A stretch of 64,000 bases of DNA from Ligula intestinalis (GCA_036362985.1 JAYGXS010000002.1:95129559-95193558); one strand, 5' to 3'; shown: positions 1 to 11,257, counted from the first letter of the stretch. The notes: generated from the letters alone by a model not told the origin. Program-made: numbers and translations.

Positions 1-564
1 GGTGGCCGGTAAACGGCCAGGAATTCAAGGTTCTGTGAATTCGCCTTCTTGATCTTTAACCAGACGGACTCATACTCCAGGGCTAGAGTGTGTTCTCTTT
101 CTACAACAGAGATTTCAGTTCTGACATACACGACAACCCCACCTCCTTGTCGGTTTTGGCGGTCTTTGCGGAAAAGCTGGTATGCTGGAATCGAAAACTC
201 CGAATCTGCGATTTCTGTTTTTAGCCATGTTTCCGTTATGGCAACTACATCAGGTTTCCGCTCCGAAAGTACTGCCTTGAGTTCATCAATTTTTGGGAAG
301 ACTTTGGGCATTAGTGTAAAGAAAGCTCAATTTAGACTTAGACACCACTTTATGCAGGTGGTTGCCTCTTGCGTGAGATTGCATGCAGGGAGCTGTCGGT
401 GCTGATGGAGACGGACCGTTGTCCATCCCGATTAGGCTGTTAGTGTTATTGGCTTTCTCCAGAGGAGTGGCCTCAGGACATGGACGATCTCCCCGTTCAG
501 AATTCGAAGATTGCTCTCGCCGAGTTCGCATCTCCTGTGGAGTTCTACTTTTAGCAATCTCCAT
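1..564 (-). pseudogene. LINE family B endonuclease, N-terminal part
   Basis: The frame at 286-564 ends in LSFLYTNAQSLPKN, the usual entry into a CR1-type endonuclease (strand and Asn motif). A one-base slip near 285-290 moves the reading to another frame, where IDELKAVLSE, then a segment with the catalytic-type Glu (VVAITETWLK) and the glycine-rich GGGVVVYVR follow down to base 1. These are motifs of the exonuclease-endonuclease-phosphatase fold, which nicks target DNA for target-primed reverse transcription. The rest of the domain is outside the window. Confidence 0.75.
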
Positions 565-1496
565 TTCTCCCGCTCCGCGAGGGGAAAATCCCGCTGAAAA
601 AAACCGTCGGGTGTGAGTATCTAAGTATTGGTTTCCTGCTTAACAATAGCTGGACCTCGGCCTCACTCTTCAGAACAACCTTGAACGGTCTTGGTTGGCG
701 TTGTTCATCTTTTGATTCTGTTATACGGCCCATTCGGAATGCCTTTAGAACTTCGACTTTCTCCTCACCCTATAGGAGGAATTTCAGATATTCTTTAAAT
801 AACTTCGTGTCCTCTTGTAATCTTGATTTCGGGGTATCGGAAGTACCTTTCGTCATGCCTTTTATGACTATGCAGTTTATACGAGTGGTACTCACCTTCC
901 GACTGTCGTCCACTTCTGCTTCACTAGGGTTTGTTAGGACAGATTCGCTTCGAGGTTCAGCGCTCATTTTCGTTTTGGCCTGCAAAGGTGCCCTTTTTGT
1001 TTGGCTCGTGCTCAAGCTCGGCCAACTTATACTAGCTCTTGGGCTTATCTGGCCTTTTTTGGGAGCCCGAGAGTGCTTCTTCGTTCTCTGAGAAGCCAGT
1101 GGGTTGACTGTTTCCCCTGTCCATGGCAGACTACCAATTCCGTCAAGCACCCTGGCTACCGGATCATTTTTGTGCGTAGACATTTCGGCGAGAGATGCTG
1201 CTTCTCCGTACGTTAGGTTTCCTCGCTCAAGTCCACGCATCGCCAGTTTCTCCTCATGAGGGAGAAATCGCGAAAAAAATTTTGGGCTCCTCCATCTCCG
1301 CTCTAAGACTATTAACCACCTTCTCAATGTTCGTAAATTTGTTCAGAAAGGTAAAATATGATACGGAGGCTTCATGTTTATGAGTTTCATCCCTTAAACT
1401 TTTAAGACTTTTAGTTAGCTTGGCAGGAGGAGATTTCAAAGAACTTCTAGATCGAGTTTCTGTAGTTAGTAAGGGAATTTGGAAACTATCACTCAT
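551..1496 (-). pseudogene. LINE family B ORF1 remnant
   Basis: The reading starts at the ATG at 1,494-1,496 and runs in one frame to about 1,260 (a Ser/Thr/Lys-rich start, then the helical-looking segment FLNKFTNIEKVVNSLRAEME). It shifts frame near 1,270-1,320, hits an in-frame stop at 770-772 and continues in that second frame to about 551. The last part contains FKVVLKSEAEVQLLLSRK, which resembles the C-terminal RNA-binding segment found in ORF1 proteins of flatworm CR1 elements. The expected role is binding LINE RNA. The stop and frameshift make it non-functional. The family call rests on recognition of this conserved segment and on the endonuclease that follows. Confidence 0.65.
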
Positions 1497-1499
1497 CCC

Positions 1500-2826
1500 G
1501 TGATGGCGAAGAGAGGTAGGCGCTCGACTTCTACGCGAGGTGTCCAGGGTTCAAATACGGGCGGTGGCGGGACTTTTTTCCTTGTTGCGATGATGTCGGG
1601 ATTTTGAATGCAGGCACTTGCGAACATTCCTTCTTGTCTTCCAAAGCTGTATCGCACATAGTTTCAATTGTTTCTGTCACCATCTTTTCACAACAGACCG
1701 TTAATGAATCAAATAGAAAAGTGGATTGCTTTTTGACTGTTAATAACCTATTTTGATTACTGTCATCCTGTGTCTTCGTGGTGGAGTGGATTAGCGCTCA
1801 ACTTGGTGTTCGTAACTTGAGCCTACTGAACTCGAGAGACTTCTAGCCCCTTTAGTGAGGGCCGATTTCTTCGCATCAATCTTGCGATTTCTGCCCTCGA
1901 AATTACGACTAGGGCTTTTTGAGTTCGAGTCCCTCTCGCGCCGCAACTTTTACAAACTGATCTACACGTTTATTTTTGTCTCCCATAATAGATCAGACTG
2001 ACGATAAACGATATTAAAGCTCTATGCAATATATATAAAGCGTTCAACTGTATGAAAAAGGTTACTGAAACGACACAGCCGTTTGTAGAGAGCTGGAATC
2101 CGGGAGAATTTTTGACAGAAGGCGGTGACGGAGATGTTGCTCGTTTTGACTAATGTCTTGTCGTGTCTTCTGAGGCTGGAGTTATTGCGAAAGCAAATCC
2201 AATAGCTAACAACGAAAGTTCTTGTTCCCAAACTAAATTTTAGCCAACATAACTTGGATATTAGTTGAATAGAAATATGCAATTTTAGCCACTGCATGAA
2301 ACGATAATATGTAAACAAAATTAGATATAACACTTTCTGAGATTCTCACATTCAAAAAACGGTAAATTACGAAAGTATGAGAAGTCAATGCTGGTATTTC
2401 ATACAGGAGAAAAGGCCAAATAAATAACTTCCAACTAACTTATAGACTCGTTACTTCTAATAAGAACCGAAACAGTGAGAAAAAATGAAATTAAATTAGG
2501 TAAAATTTAAATATGGACCTTCTGCACATGCGTTTGTATTGACGATGACTTAAGGACCTAATTAATTTAGAGTTAAACATTTTTCCCCTCACTTAAGATT
2601 TTAGTTGTCCTTCTTTGTTACTCCATCAGAGGAACTGCAACTAAAGTTCACAAAATGTGGCAACGTAAAAAATACGCAAGATATGTCCATAAATGTGATT
2701 CACTACTTCGATGATCCTTGGTGAAGTCCGAGATACTTTCTAATCAACAGCTGGGGCCCTCCTGACATTTAATTATAACATATACCAATAAGTTAAGATG
2801 AAGCTTTCAAATATGATACACATTAC
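1500..2826. other. Gene-free stretch with weak tRNA-like promoter boxes
   Basis: No supported gene. Two places look faintly tRNA-derived: 1,510-1,570 (GGTAGGCGCTCG followed about 40 bases later by GGTTCAAATAC) and 1,786-1,943 (TGGATTAGCGCTC with a distant GAGTTCGAGTCCC). These resemble A and B boxes of pol III promoters and may be decayed SINEs, but the spacing of the second pair is too long for a tRNA. The remainder, 1,950-2,826, is AT-rich and I see nothing in it. Confidence 0.3.
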
Positions 2827-3233
2827 CTGTGCGTTCGCAAGACATCTCTTTTGGTTAATTTGGCGACTTCACGACTAGCCTGCATTTTGCATTTGATCAG
2901 CTCGTTTGGGCACATAACAAGGCTCGTGAAAATTCCACAACAACTTCCAGCAATTGCCAGTTGCAGCAAATTGAGCTCCTTCACCGAATCTTTTCCAGCC
3001 AAATATGTAACAAGTCTCTGGCAAAAAGGGCATTGCGGTAAATAGGGCAACGTTCTCTGATATGCCTCCGCTAAGTGCCAGCAAAATGCCTGCGTAGAAT
3101 CCGCGAACAGTGCCTTCTTTAACCCATATGTTTTTGATGCAGGCAAATTCATTTTTGTGTATTTCTGGAAACGTTTACATTTTCACTTTTATTGTGTCCA
3201 TTGGTTGACCCACATATACACCAGCGATACCAC
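2827..3233 (-). pseudogene. SLC25 mitochondrial carrier exon, ornithine-carrier-like, with two lesions
   Basis: Minus-strand translation gives GGIAGVYVGQPMDTIKVKM, then a stop (TAA at 3,175-3,177) exactly where ornithine carriers have Gln in KVKMQTFP, then TFPEIHKN and AGILLALSGGISENVALFT. A one-base surplus in the A-run 3,023-3,027 shifts the frame, after which CQRLVTYLAGKDSVKELN and SLVMCPNELIKCKMQ follow. The first motif is the carrier signature PX[D/E]XX[K/R]; the second (CPNELIKCKMQ) matches the second repeat of SLC25A15/ORC-type ornithine carriers, which exchange ornithine and citrulline across the inner mitochondrial membrane. The exon has a plausible acceptor (TGTCAG, ending at 3,234) and donor (GTAATG at 2,821-2,826), so it is a genomic exon, not a retrocopy. 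No other exons were recognised nearby. Either a decayed gene fragment or two sequence errors. Confidence 0.75.
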
Positions 3234-3240
3234 CTGACAG

Positions 3241-4025
3241 TCGTTTTCATTTCCAACTTACCAAGTAGGCTGCTTATCATTCCCAATTAACCATCAGAAA
3301 CAGCAGAATCCATGTTGTGGAATATCGAAATAAGCGTTCAAATGATATAAGTAAGTATTTTTTACTGTTGTTAAATTGCGTAAATACTCTACGTTATGCT
3401 GTAATGCTCCTGTGGGGTCGATGATGTGGGCTAGCTGGTATGCACTGTGTAACATCAAATGCCGGTGGTAAGTACGGTCTAAGGCAGGTCTGAACGGAAC
3501 TGTCAAAATCGTCCCAACGCATACCTACGGTAGAAGACGGTAAGTCTGTGAAGAAGGTTAAGCATGTACTAAGAGCAATAAGGGGAGAATATCTAGGGGA
3601 AAAGGGGTGTACTTAAGGACAAGTTACGGCGTCTGGATAGAGAGCGTTACTGTAAAACAAGCTATATAACCGGTGGGGAGCACAGCGCACGTTGCAACTG
3701 CAGGTAGAGGATTGGAAGCCGGAGTCGTTGGATGGGCATAGTTTCAGCCAGTTGTGGGGAGGCACGATGAGAGCCAGTTGGAAACAGGAGAGCCTGCATA
3801 GAACGCCTTATAGAGCTAATTCTGTGACTGCAGGAAGGGCCGGCAGTTGAAAGGAAGGGACACTGGTCATTTTCACTCACTCACGAGCTTCACATCTTCA
3901 TCCCAGGTTCGCGCGTAAACAAGTCGCACTTCAGTCGAACAAACCCATTCAGTTTCCTGGGATCGTTACAATGCTCATGTTTTAAACATCTTCACTTATT
4001 CTGAAGGTCACAATCTTTGATGCTA
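3241..4025. other. Gene-free stretch
   Basis: Several short open frames exist but none shows a recognisable domain, splice structure or repeat relationship to the rest of the window. I see nothing further here. Confidence 0.5.
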
Positions 4026-4031
4026 TAAGTA

Positions 4032-4072
4032 AAGAAGAAGAAGAAGAAGAAGAAGAAGAAGAAGAAGAAGAA
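4032..4072 (+). repeat. (AAG)n microsatellite, tail of a minus-strand PLE
   Basis: About 13 perfect AAG units. On the minus strand this is a CTT tract directly after the conserved 3' terminal sequence of a Penelope-like element. Shorter versions of the same tract sit at the same place in the copies near 34,650 and 42,355, so the tract is part of the element tail rather than a random microsatellite. Confidence 0.85.
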
Positions 4073-4073
4073 T

Positions 4074-4340
4074 ACGGATGACTCACTTGGATCATGATTT
4101 TATTAATCCGAATTTTCTAGCGCTTACTGGAGTCCATCGTCAGAGGTAAAACCGCCAAAGAACGAGCAACAGTTACAGGGAGAATCAGTCGATCAAACAC
4201 AAGCAACACCGGTCTGGAGGTGAATGCGCAGGTCACAGTTCGCCTGTGGCATTTCGAACAATCGTGTTAGTGAGTTCTTATAGGTTCTGTTTGTACTAAA
4301 GTTCCGGCTTCTGTTACTAACGGCATGGGCATTTGTCGTC
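4074..4340 (-). mobile_element. Penelope-like element remnant, 3' end only
   Basis: The minus strand ends with a hammerhead-like block, an A/T-rich spacer, the terminal sequence (ATCATGATCC...GAGTCATCC) and the CTT tract. This order matches the better-preserved copies at 34,641-34,930 and 40,431-40,982. No coding sequence is recognisable upstream on the minus strand (4,150-4,340), so the upstream limit is a guess. Confidence 0.55.
4107..4147 (-). ncRNA. Hammerhead-ribozyme-like motif, AAUU variant, degenerate
   Basis: Minus strand: CUGACGA at 4,137-4,143, a poor stem II, then GAAAAUUC. The core box CUGANGA and the GAAA box are in the right order. The segment after GAAA reads A-A-U-U, a loop-free palindrome at the place where related copies have ACGU or AGCU. 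Stem II has several mismatches, so self-cleavage is unlikely for this copy. Confidence 0.5.
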
Positions 4341-4483
4341 GTGGCCATGAGGTCAATTTTGAGACCCATTTCATCAATGTGGGCAATCTCTTGAGTTAAA
4401 CCTTTACTTCATCTCCCAGCCAGCTTATGCTCGTGACTGACTGGAGCCCTGCATACTAACCTGACCCGAATGACGTCTGGTGC

Positions 4484-6158
4484 TTGTTTAGGAACTTAGC
4501 TCAGCAACTAGTAGAGAACTGTTGCTCGCTTAAGAAAAGCTTGCGCATCTCCCGGCCGGAATGGGTGACACCGAACATAAAAAGGAACTTCAAAAAGAAA
4601 AGAAGACTGTGGAAAAAATATGCCCGATATCAACAGTCCAAACACTTCTCAGAATTTAAGAAACAGCGAAATTTATGTCGAAGACTACTTCCAAAAAAAC
4701 GAATGGCCTTTGAGACAGAACTAGTCAAGGGAATAGCTAATAACCCAAAAATATTATTTTCTTATGTGAATAAGGCAAAACGCAATGGAGATCCCATTCC
4801 TTGTCTAAAAGCTAACCAGAGAAGCAAGTTTACGGAAAACTCAGATAAGGCGAACCTCTTGTCAAATTTCTTTATGTCTGTGTATACCAAGGAGCCGCCT
4901 TTTAACCAGAATGTACAGCGATATATGTTCCCAGCAGCGCATACAATAAGCACGGTATCGTTCGCAACAGACACAGTAAGAAAAGCCCTGAGACAATTAC
5001 AGCCCACATAATTGCCTGGTTCGGATGGATTATCAGCGAAACTTCTGAATGACCTCGCAAAACAACTGGCCTCCCCACTTTCCAAGATCTTTGAAAGTTC
5101 GATGGAAAAGGGGTCTCTGCCTACTGACTGGAAGCTGGCCAACATAACACCTATTTATAAAGGAGGAGAGAGAAAGTCACCTAAAAGCTTTAGACCAGTT
5201 ATTCTCACAAGCATTTGTTGCAAACTAATGGAGAAACTAATCAAAACGGAACAAATGTGACATATTGAGGAAAACAACATGATAAGGGCAGCGCAACACG
5301 GATTCCGAAGTGGCCGCTCTTGTCTCACAAACCTGCTAACATCTATGGAAAGCTGTGAGAAATCTCTGGAAATGGGTTCGTCGGTCGATGCGGTCTACAT
5401 TGATTTCCGCAAGGCATTCGATAAGATTCCACATAGACGACTAATATCAAAGCTGCATCAAATGGGTGTGACTGGAAACCTATTCAAATGGTTAGTCGAA
5501 TTCGTAATAGGCAGGCGTCAGCGTGCTTGTATTGGAGACACCGAAACAGAATGGAAAACCGTGTCCAGTGGGGTTGCGCAGGGAAGCGTTTTGGGTCCCA
5601 TTCTATTTCTGGTATATGTGAACGACTGCCTTGACTGCCTCACCTGTGAGAAAGTCATGTTTGCAGACGATCTAAAGATTTGGAAGTCAATTGAAAGCTC
5701 AGAAGATGGACAGACCTTACAAAAGGACTTGGATCGCTTGAAAAAGTGGTGTAGAAAGTGGCTACTGCAGCTTAACTTAAACAAATGCCAAGTAATCCGC
5801 TTAAGGTCCATTCGCAGAAAGATGACACCATTCGATTATGAATACTCGATCGGAGGTCACCAACTCGAGCTAGTGAACGAATTACGGGATTTAGGTGTTT
5901 GCATGACGCCCAACCTCAAACCGTCAACTCACTGTGCTAAAACCGCAAGGAAGGCTTTGGGCATCCTCGGACCGATCAGAAGGTCCTTCCTCTACTTTAA
6001 TGAGGAGCTTTTTGGGCGAGTCTTCGGAACATTTGTTCGGCCAATGTTAGAGTATTGCGTCCAGGCGTGGTGCCCCTGGATAAAGAAAGATTACGCAATG
6101 CTTTAGAAAGTCCAAAGAAGGGCGACTAAGCTAGTCAACAGCTTAGGAGGTCTCTTAT
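4484..6158 (+). pseudogene. CR1-like LINE reverse transcriptase (family B type), 5'-truncated, three stops
   Basis: A single reading frame is maintained from 4,484 to about 6,158, interrupted by stops at 5,009-5,011, 5,258-5,260 and 6,104-6,106. In order: a basic linker before the RT, PGSDGLSAKLL (finger motif), VYIDFRKAFDKIPHRRLI (RT motif with catalytic Asp), GVAQGSVLGPILFL, and the catalytic FADD at about 5,660-5,675, followed by the thumb and VRPMLEYCVQAW. This is the non-LTR RT domain that copies LINE RNA at the target site. The TGA at 5,258 could be CpG decay of an Arg CGA. The end is cut where the 3' tail of LINE family A begins (about 6,155). The endonuclease is missing at the 5' side. 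Confidence 0.85.
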
Positions 6159-6184
6159 AAATAAATAAATAAATTTTATATTTT

Positions 6185-6199
6185 AGGCCCGGAGGGCCT
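6185..6199 (-). other. GC hairpin just before the LINE A tail
   Basis: AGGCCC-GGA-GGGCCT is a perfect six-pair hairpin with a three-base loop, lying directly before the A/T-rich (TTTA)n tail on the minus strand. Copy 2 has a sequence-different hairpin at the same place (13,866-13,878). Confidence 0.7.
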
Positions 6200-6388
6200 C
6201 GTCATTGCAAACTTAGTGCTGTGGAAAAATAAATACAAAGTTGATAAATGCTGCTCTCCATGAAACAACCACATAGATAGCGGGAGCGTTTAGAAGTGTT
6301 GGCAGATTAATTCATATTCACCAACATATCGTCGTTTTAAAATAGTAGTCAACGCATGGTGAACTAAGGAGGAAGCAGTGAAAAAAAA

Positions 6389-6454
6389 CTCCTACCATTT
6401 AAGCTGGGGCGGAGTTCAGCGAACCCCCGCTTAAAAAAAAACAAAACGTAGGAG
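6389..6454 (-). other. LINE A 3' UTR stem-loop, copy 1
   Basis: Minus strand: CTCCTAC pairs with GTAGGAG, seven pairs, enclosing a 52-base loop that contains a second G/C helix (AAGCTGGGG with CCCCCGCTT). T-runs flank both arms and GCAGTG/CACTGC sits outside them. The same architecture with changed but still complementary stem bases occurs in copies 2 and 3. Confidence 0.7.
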
Positions 6455-6964
6455 AAAAACACTGCTTCAAAAAAATTAAGGGGGTTGGTTTAGAGGATTG
6501 ATTGTAGTGCAAATGAGACAGGACTGTTGATGAGAACGAATGAGGGTTGGAAAGGCTTCTGGTAATTGGAGAAATCATATAACAGCAGAGGCTGTCATTC
6601 ACCATTGTTACACCGCCCGACTGGCTTCATGATCAACCATCAGGGAGATGAGACCGGAGGAGGCCATCGCGGACAACAAAGTCAGGAAGATGAGGGAACG
6701 GCAGAGGTCACCTGATCATCAACGAAACGCCGGAGATGCGACCTTGTAGACTGCGGGGTTTAGCGACGAGCTGGCGAAAATAGCAGAACCGCCACGAGCA
6801 TGAATAAAGACCATGAAACCTATCGTCAGGGTTGTAAAACGGAGAATGGAGAAAACGGCAATGATGACTGGACAGAGAAGTGGACGAAACATCGTTGCAA
6901 ATATCACTCAAAAGAGGCAGAAAAAGACATGTGTGGAAAAAAATTTGATATAAACATAACCACC

Positions 6965-8532
6965 TCAGATACCAGGGGGACCCTTTTCAAAGTCCAAAAG
7001 TTGTGTGTTTGGGAAGGAGACGGATAACAAGGACTTTATATATTCCGATGTTAAGTGTTTACGTAATTTGACTTGAAAAACTGCTAAGTTCGACGACAGC
7101 CTAATTTCGAGGGGAATATTATTCCAGAGGAAGGCATATTTGGAGGCAAAGAAGTGAGAATGGTTCGAAGTGGAGCTTAAAGGGGGTGCAATTATCCTGG
7201 AGGAATTACGAGTGGCATAAGGTCTATCTGCGGGAATGAGAGCGTTGATTCGTGGAAGTTTAGGGGTAGAGTTAACGCGAAAGAGGAAACAGAGGCCCGC
7301 TTCGAGTCTTCTGACCCGAAGAAATGTCATGTTCGCTAACTGACATCTCTCCGTATAAGAAAGAGTGGATCGAGGAAGAGAGAATATTTTGCGAGTAAAT
7401 ACCCTCTGTACATTTTCAATCTTACTGCGGTCCGAAGCATTCATTAGACCAAAGAGAGGACAGCAGTATTCTAGGATGGGTAGAACATACATGCGATAAA
7501 GTTTTAACTTTATTTCCAGCAGGAAGAAATTGTGTGATATAAAACCACATATCTGTGCAGCCTTCGCAGATATTCGATCGGCATGAGGCGACAATGCTAG
7601 TTTATTTGTGTAGCTTAGACCTAAGTCTTTTATAGTGGATCGTTCTAAAAGTGGAGTATTTTGAAAGACTAGGGGACGAGGAAGCTTGGCGGGACCGAAA
7701 CACATGAAACTACACTTGGATGGAGAGAATTCCATCTGCCAGGTAGCACTCCAACGTGAGAGTGTAAGTAGGTCCGCATTTATTTTATCAACGCATATAC
7801 TTGCCGTGTCCTTAGAAAATGAGTATATGCATTTGAGGTCGTCTGCATAAATGAGTTTGTGTGAATTGTTTAGAACAGTCGAAATTTCGTTTATGTATAG
7901 AATGAAGAGTAAAGGACCCAAGACAGTTCCTTGAAAAACGCCACTCGTGATCAGCTGAGAAGTGGAGTAACTATCACCTACTAGGACCTTCTGGCTGCGG
8001 TTAGACAAGTAGGAACCAATGAAGTCGAGGAGAGGGGGACGGATGCCAATGGCTTCCAATTTTACCAGAAGCCGTCTGTGCGGTACCTTGTCGAAGGCTT
8101 TGCTCAGGTCAAAGTAGATAACAACCACGGATTGCTGCTCGTTACGGAGGGAAGTGACGTGGTTAAGAAAAGCTAAGTGACACTTCTCGCATGATCTTCC
8201 GGGTAGAAAACCATGCTGCGAGTCACTTAAAAGCTTATTTTTTAGGCAAAAATCGAGAATTTGATTAAAAATTATCTTCTCCAGAGGTTTAGCTAGGGCC
8301 GGGGTTTATGAAAACCGCGGTAGTTATTTATGTCTGAACGAGATCCTGATTTAAAGACTGGAAGAATAATGGATGTCTTCCAAGTGTCAGGAAAGTAACC
8401 ATTTAAGAGATAGACTGAAAATATATGGCTAAGTAATTTGGGAAAGGTCGACACTCTTTTGATAACTGAATTGGGGATACCATCAGTTCCCGAAGAGTGC
8501 GAGTTTTTTAGACAAATTGTCTGCTTACGCAT
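6965..8532 (-). pseudogene. LINE A copy 1 reverse transcriptase
   Basis: The frame at 8,293-8,532 carries SSGTDGIPNSVIKR and the following finger segment. A frameshift near 8,300 and missing codons separate it from the 387-codon frame at 6,965-8,128, which holds YFDLSKAFDKVPHRRLL, GTVLGPLLFILYINE, the catalytic YADD (LIYADDLKCIY), the thumb, and the Trp-rich C-terminal end (YAFLWNNIPLEIR). It is a CR1/Jockey-group RT. The C-terminus is complete to the stop at 6,965. Confidence 0.85.
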
Positions 8533-8662
8533 TAATTCTATGGAGAAATCAATGTTTCCGAGAGTATTGTCTGAGTATGGTTGACACGACGGAGCGGTTC
8601 GGATTCTGTCGTAAAATGCTTCGCAAAGAAAGCATTGAATAATTCAGCCTTATCAGACTCAT

Positions 8663-9688
8663 CTAGTACAAATGTTTATTTTCATTAAGCAATGGGGGTT
8701 TTTCGATTCCTCGTTTTGCGGAGGACCTACGACGAAACAGTTGTGCAACCGATTTTGCAGAGTTTGACTCGCTCAGGGCGCAAGATTCCCTGTGCTGGTC
8801 ACGCGCAAGACGAATCTTTGACGCTAATTCGAAGATTTCTGCGATCCTAAGGTGCACAGACAGCGAACTAGTAGATCTATCTTTCAGCTGCCTCCTCAAT
8901 TTCTTTAGTCTGGGCAAAAGAAAATGAGGGACGGTTGATTCTGGTGTGTAGGGTTTCGAAATTTTAGTGGGCACAAATTCCAGCATTTTATTCGAAACGC
9001 CCGACATGAGTTCAGAAAGATATGCAGCGTCGTTAATGGAAGAGAGGCTCTGCCAATCTAATGAATCAAGAAAATATTTGATTGAGGTAATATCTGCGAG
9101 GTCATACGCATGATAGGTAGGACTTGCACTAGCCTTTTCCGTAGAAGGAAGCGGGAGGCAACAGTGAATTAATGTGTGATCACTTTGGAAGATGTCTTGC
9201 TTAAAATCAACGAAGAGAGGGGCAATACCATTTGTGAAAATCAGATCTAGGATATGATTCTGTCTTGTTGGAGAACTAACCAGTTGAGACCAGTTAGAAA
9301 AATAAATGGTATCTAGGAAAGGCTGAAATCTAGGTGGACAATAGTTCGAAAGCCAGTCGATTTCCGGAAAATTAAAATCTCCAGCAATAATTTTAACTTC
9401 AAAAGTGGATTCTGAAATAAACTTGAATATTTCACACAAATTTGCATCTTCTTCAGATGAAGAGTTAGGAGGATTATATACACATCCGATAATCGCCTTT
9501 TGCCGGGGCGACAGGATAATAGAAGTGAAACAGTAATTTCCAGAGAAGGACGTGCTATTTAGATAAAACGGAAAGTGCCTAAATGACGTTCTAATATAGA
9601 GAAGACAACCACCAACACGCTTATTAATGCGATCGTGACGATAGTGTTTGGGAAGGCTGCATGCTCGCGGTTGTGTTCCGGATCCCAC
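8663..9688 (-). pseudogene. LINE A copy 1 endonuclease, N-terminus missing
   Basis: A 341-codon frame with GGCLLYIR, IIGCVYNPPNSS, IIAGDFNFPEIDW (the GDFN metal-binding motif), ILDLIFTNG and FQSDHTLIHCCL (the SDH motif), in the order expected for the endonuclease of CR1-type LINEs that nicks the target. After residue 240 the basic linker to the RT begins (LPRLKKLRRQLKDRS). The first catalytic region (the Asn and ETWL-type Glu motifs) is absent, replaced upstream by the Ser/Pro-rich linker in another frame, so there is an internal deletion. Confidence 0.8.
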
Positions 9689-10187
9689 CCTTTCGACGAC
9701 CTGAATTGGGTGATTTAATAGAAGGTTTGGGAGGACTCTGATCGACTATCGAAGCTGTTGGTCTACCTGATGTAGAGGGTATTTCGCAATTTCTAGGAGG
9801 GCTACCAGAATTACTGTAACTAGCTGTAACTAGTTTTCTACATTCAGGACAACTTTCACGAATTTTGGGTGCTGACTCTGTGGAATCTCTCTTTCACTCT
9901 GATGGCGTTCGTGGACTTTGAACCCCGCCAGGCTTCACTGCTGAAGATAATGCGGCTGAAGCAGCAACCCGCAGTCTGCTAACCCTTCAGCCGATAGCTC
10001 GCAACTTTTGCCGACAACCATTGAAGAAAGACTGAGAACACTGTGTTCTTGTGCCAACCCTCTCCGTCTGGAACTAATGTTTTTAAACGATATGAAACAG
10101 TTCTCCTGCTGATGAGTCAACTCAGCTTACAACTGTACATTTATTCCGTTTGTATCATACCTTTGAAGGCAGGTTTTTTTCACTTGA

Positions 10188-10271
10188 AACAAACTCCTAA
10201 TCTCGCCCAGTATTGACGAAACAAAAAACCTGAAACAAAACCAATACTGGCTGCAACATCAGGAGTTTGTT
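10188..10271. repeat. Short inverted repeat inside LINE A copy 1
   Basis: Arms of about 28 bases (AACAAACTCCT...CCAGTATTG against CAATACTGG...AGGAGTTTGTT) with a 26-base centre. It lies between the ORF1 and linker remnants and interrupts the coding continuity, so it may be a small foldback insertion. Confidence 0.6.
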
Positions 10272-10331
10272 TTAGGTTTTTTCCGGTCTTCGAGGTGTTG
10301 GAAGGCGCCCAAGAGGTGCATTACCAACTCT

Positions 10332-11257
10332 TTACAATTGCCTGTAAACTGGCATAATAAACATATTATTATTATTACTAGCTATGGCAACTGGGGAAGC
10401 ATCTAAGCTGGAAGTAGACGGGGATGTCTGGTGACTTGAGGGGGATGAGACAGTTGCTGTACTGGGGAGCAGTAATCTAGGTTTGCCAGGAATAAGAGTA
10501 CATGGCTCGCTAGGCTTCCTAGGGCTACGACCAGGAACTTGAGCCGGTTGCGGTGAATTTACTATTTTATTAGAAGAACTTGACACTATTCTTCGCTCCA
10601 TTGGAGTGAGATCATGACAGAGGAAATACATTGTATTTCTCAGATATTTGGAAACAAGCTCTTGCTGTTTAAAAATGGCGTCTATTTCAATGGGTGAAAA
10701 TAGCTTGACTAAAATGGGTGGGTTTTTACTGCGAGATGACAGTCTAATAGTCTCTGCTATTTTATAGTTAAATCCGCAGGAGTAGAGGAAATGCATTGCA
10801 ACGTCCATTGGCCGAATTGATGTCGGAACGTTTTTCAGAATAAAATTGTACGTCCGTTTTGTCTATCCTGTGACTCACTTGCGACCAAATTAACGAGAGT
10901 ATCTAAACATTTGCATTCCTGAGAGGAAACTGCAGAGATATTCCCATCAAATAGGGTCCCAAGGATTGAGAGAACTGACCCAAATTTCAACATAAACTCG
11001 CTGCAATTTTTCATTGCAGACAAATCTATTTGCTCGGCAATCAGATCAGGCTGAATACTGATGTCAGGCTGAAGACCGATATCAGTTATGATGTTTGCCT
11101 TTCGCAGACACCGCTTGGGTCTGGAATTCTGAGGCTTCCTACTGAATGAAAGTGTCGCCTTCATACTTTTCGAAGCAACAAGTAGATTAATCACGAAAAC
11201 AGTCGGTAATTCAGAATAAACTAACTGTTTAAGCTTTAGATAAGTTGATGAAAGCAA
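10332..11257 (-). pseudogene. LINE A copy 1 ORF1-like region
   Basis: Two consecutive minus frames, 10,835-11,257 (140 codons) and 10,332-10,808 (158 codons), are read here as one protein broken by a stop or frameshift. The second contains DVAMHFLYSCGFNYKIAET, SRSKNPPILVKLFSP and LRNTMYFLCHDLTP, a compact fold with the feel of the RNA-binding part of LINE ORF1 proteins, then a Ser/Pro-rich tail that continues in the linker near 9,700-9,850. No zinc knuckle was seen. The assignment rests on position directly upstream of the endonuclease. Confidence 0.55.

Larger units (their letters stand above)
1..1496 (-). mobile_element. CR1-like LINE (family B), 5' part, broken, runs off the window
   Basis: Read on the minus strand this is the beginning of a non-LTR retrotransposon: an ORF1-like region starting at the ATG at 1,494-1,496, followed by the N-terminal half of an apurinic-type endonuclease that leaves the window at base 1. 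Frameshifts and a stop show that the copy is dead. The 5' end looks complete because ORF1 has its own start codon and no LINE sequence is recognisable above 1,500. It resembles the LINE pieces at 4,484-6,158 and 20,685-21,530 in general type, but there is no overlap that would prove the same family. Confidence 0.8.
6155..11257 (-). mobile_element. CR1-like LINE family A, copy 1, nearly complete but broken
   Basis: On the minus strand: ORF1 pieces (11,257-10,332), a Ser/Pro-rich linker, endonuclease (9,688-8,663), reverse transcriptase in two frames (8,532-6,965), a long 3' UTR with a stem-loop (6,389-6,454), a GC hairpin (6,185-6,199) and a TTTA-repeat tail ending at about 6,155. It is the longest LINE copy in the window. 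The ORF1 start is the first Met of the 140-codon frame. Decay is by frameshifts, not by large loss, except that the N-terminal endonuclease is missing between the linker and GGCLLYIR. Confidence 0.8.

Noticed and set aside
1786..1943. Possible tRNA gene from A-box-like and B-box-like sequences
   Set aside because: The boxes are about 130 bases apart and no cloverleaf can be drawn. At most a decayed SINE.
2022..2333. 103-codon min-strand frame in AT-rich DNA
   Set aside because: Composition-driven; no homology signal and no splice sites that fit.
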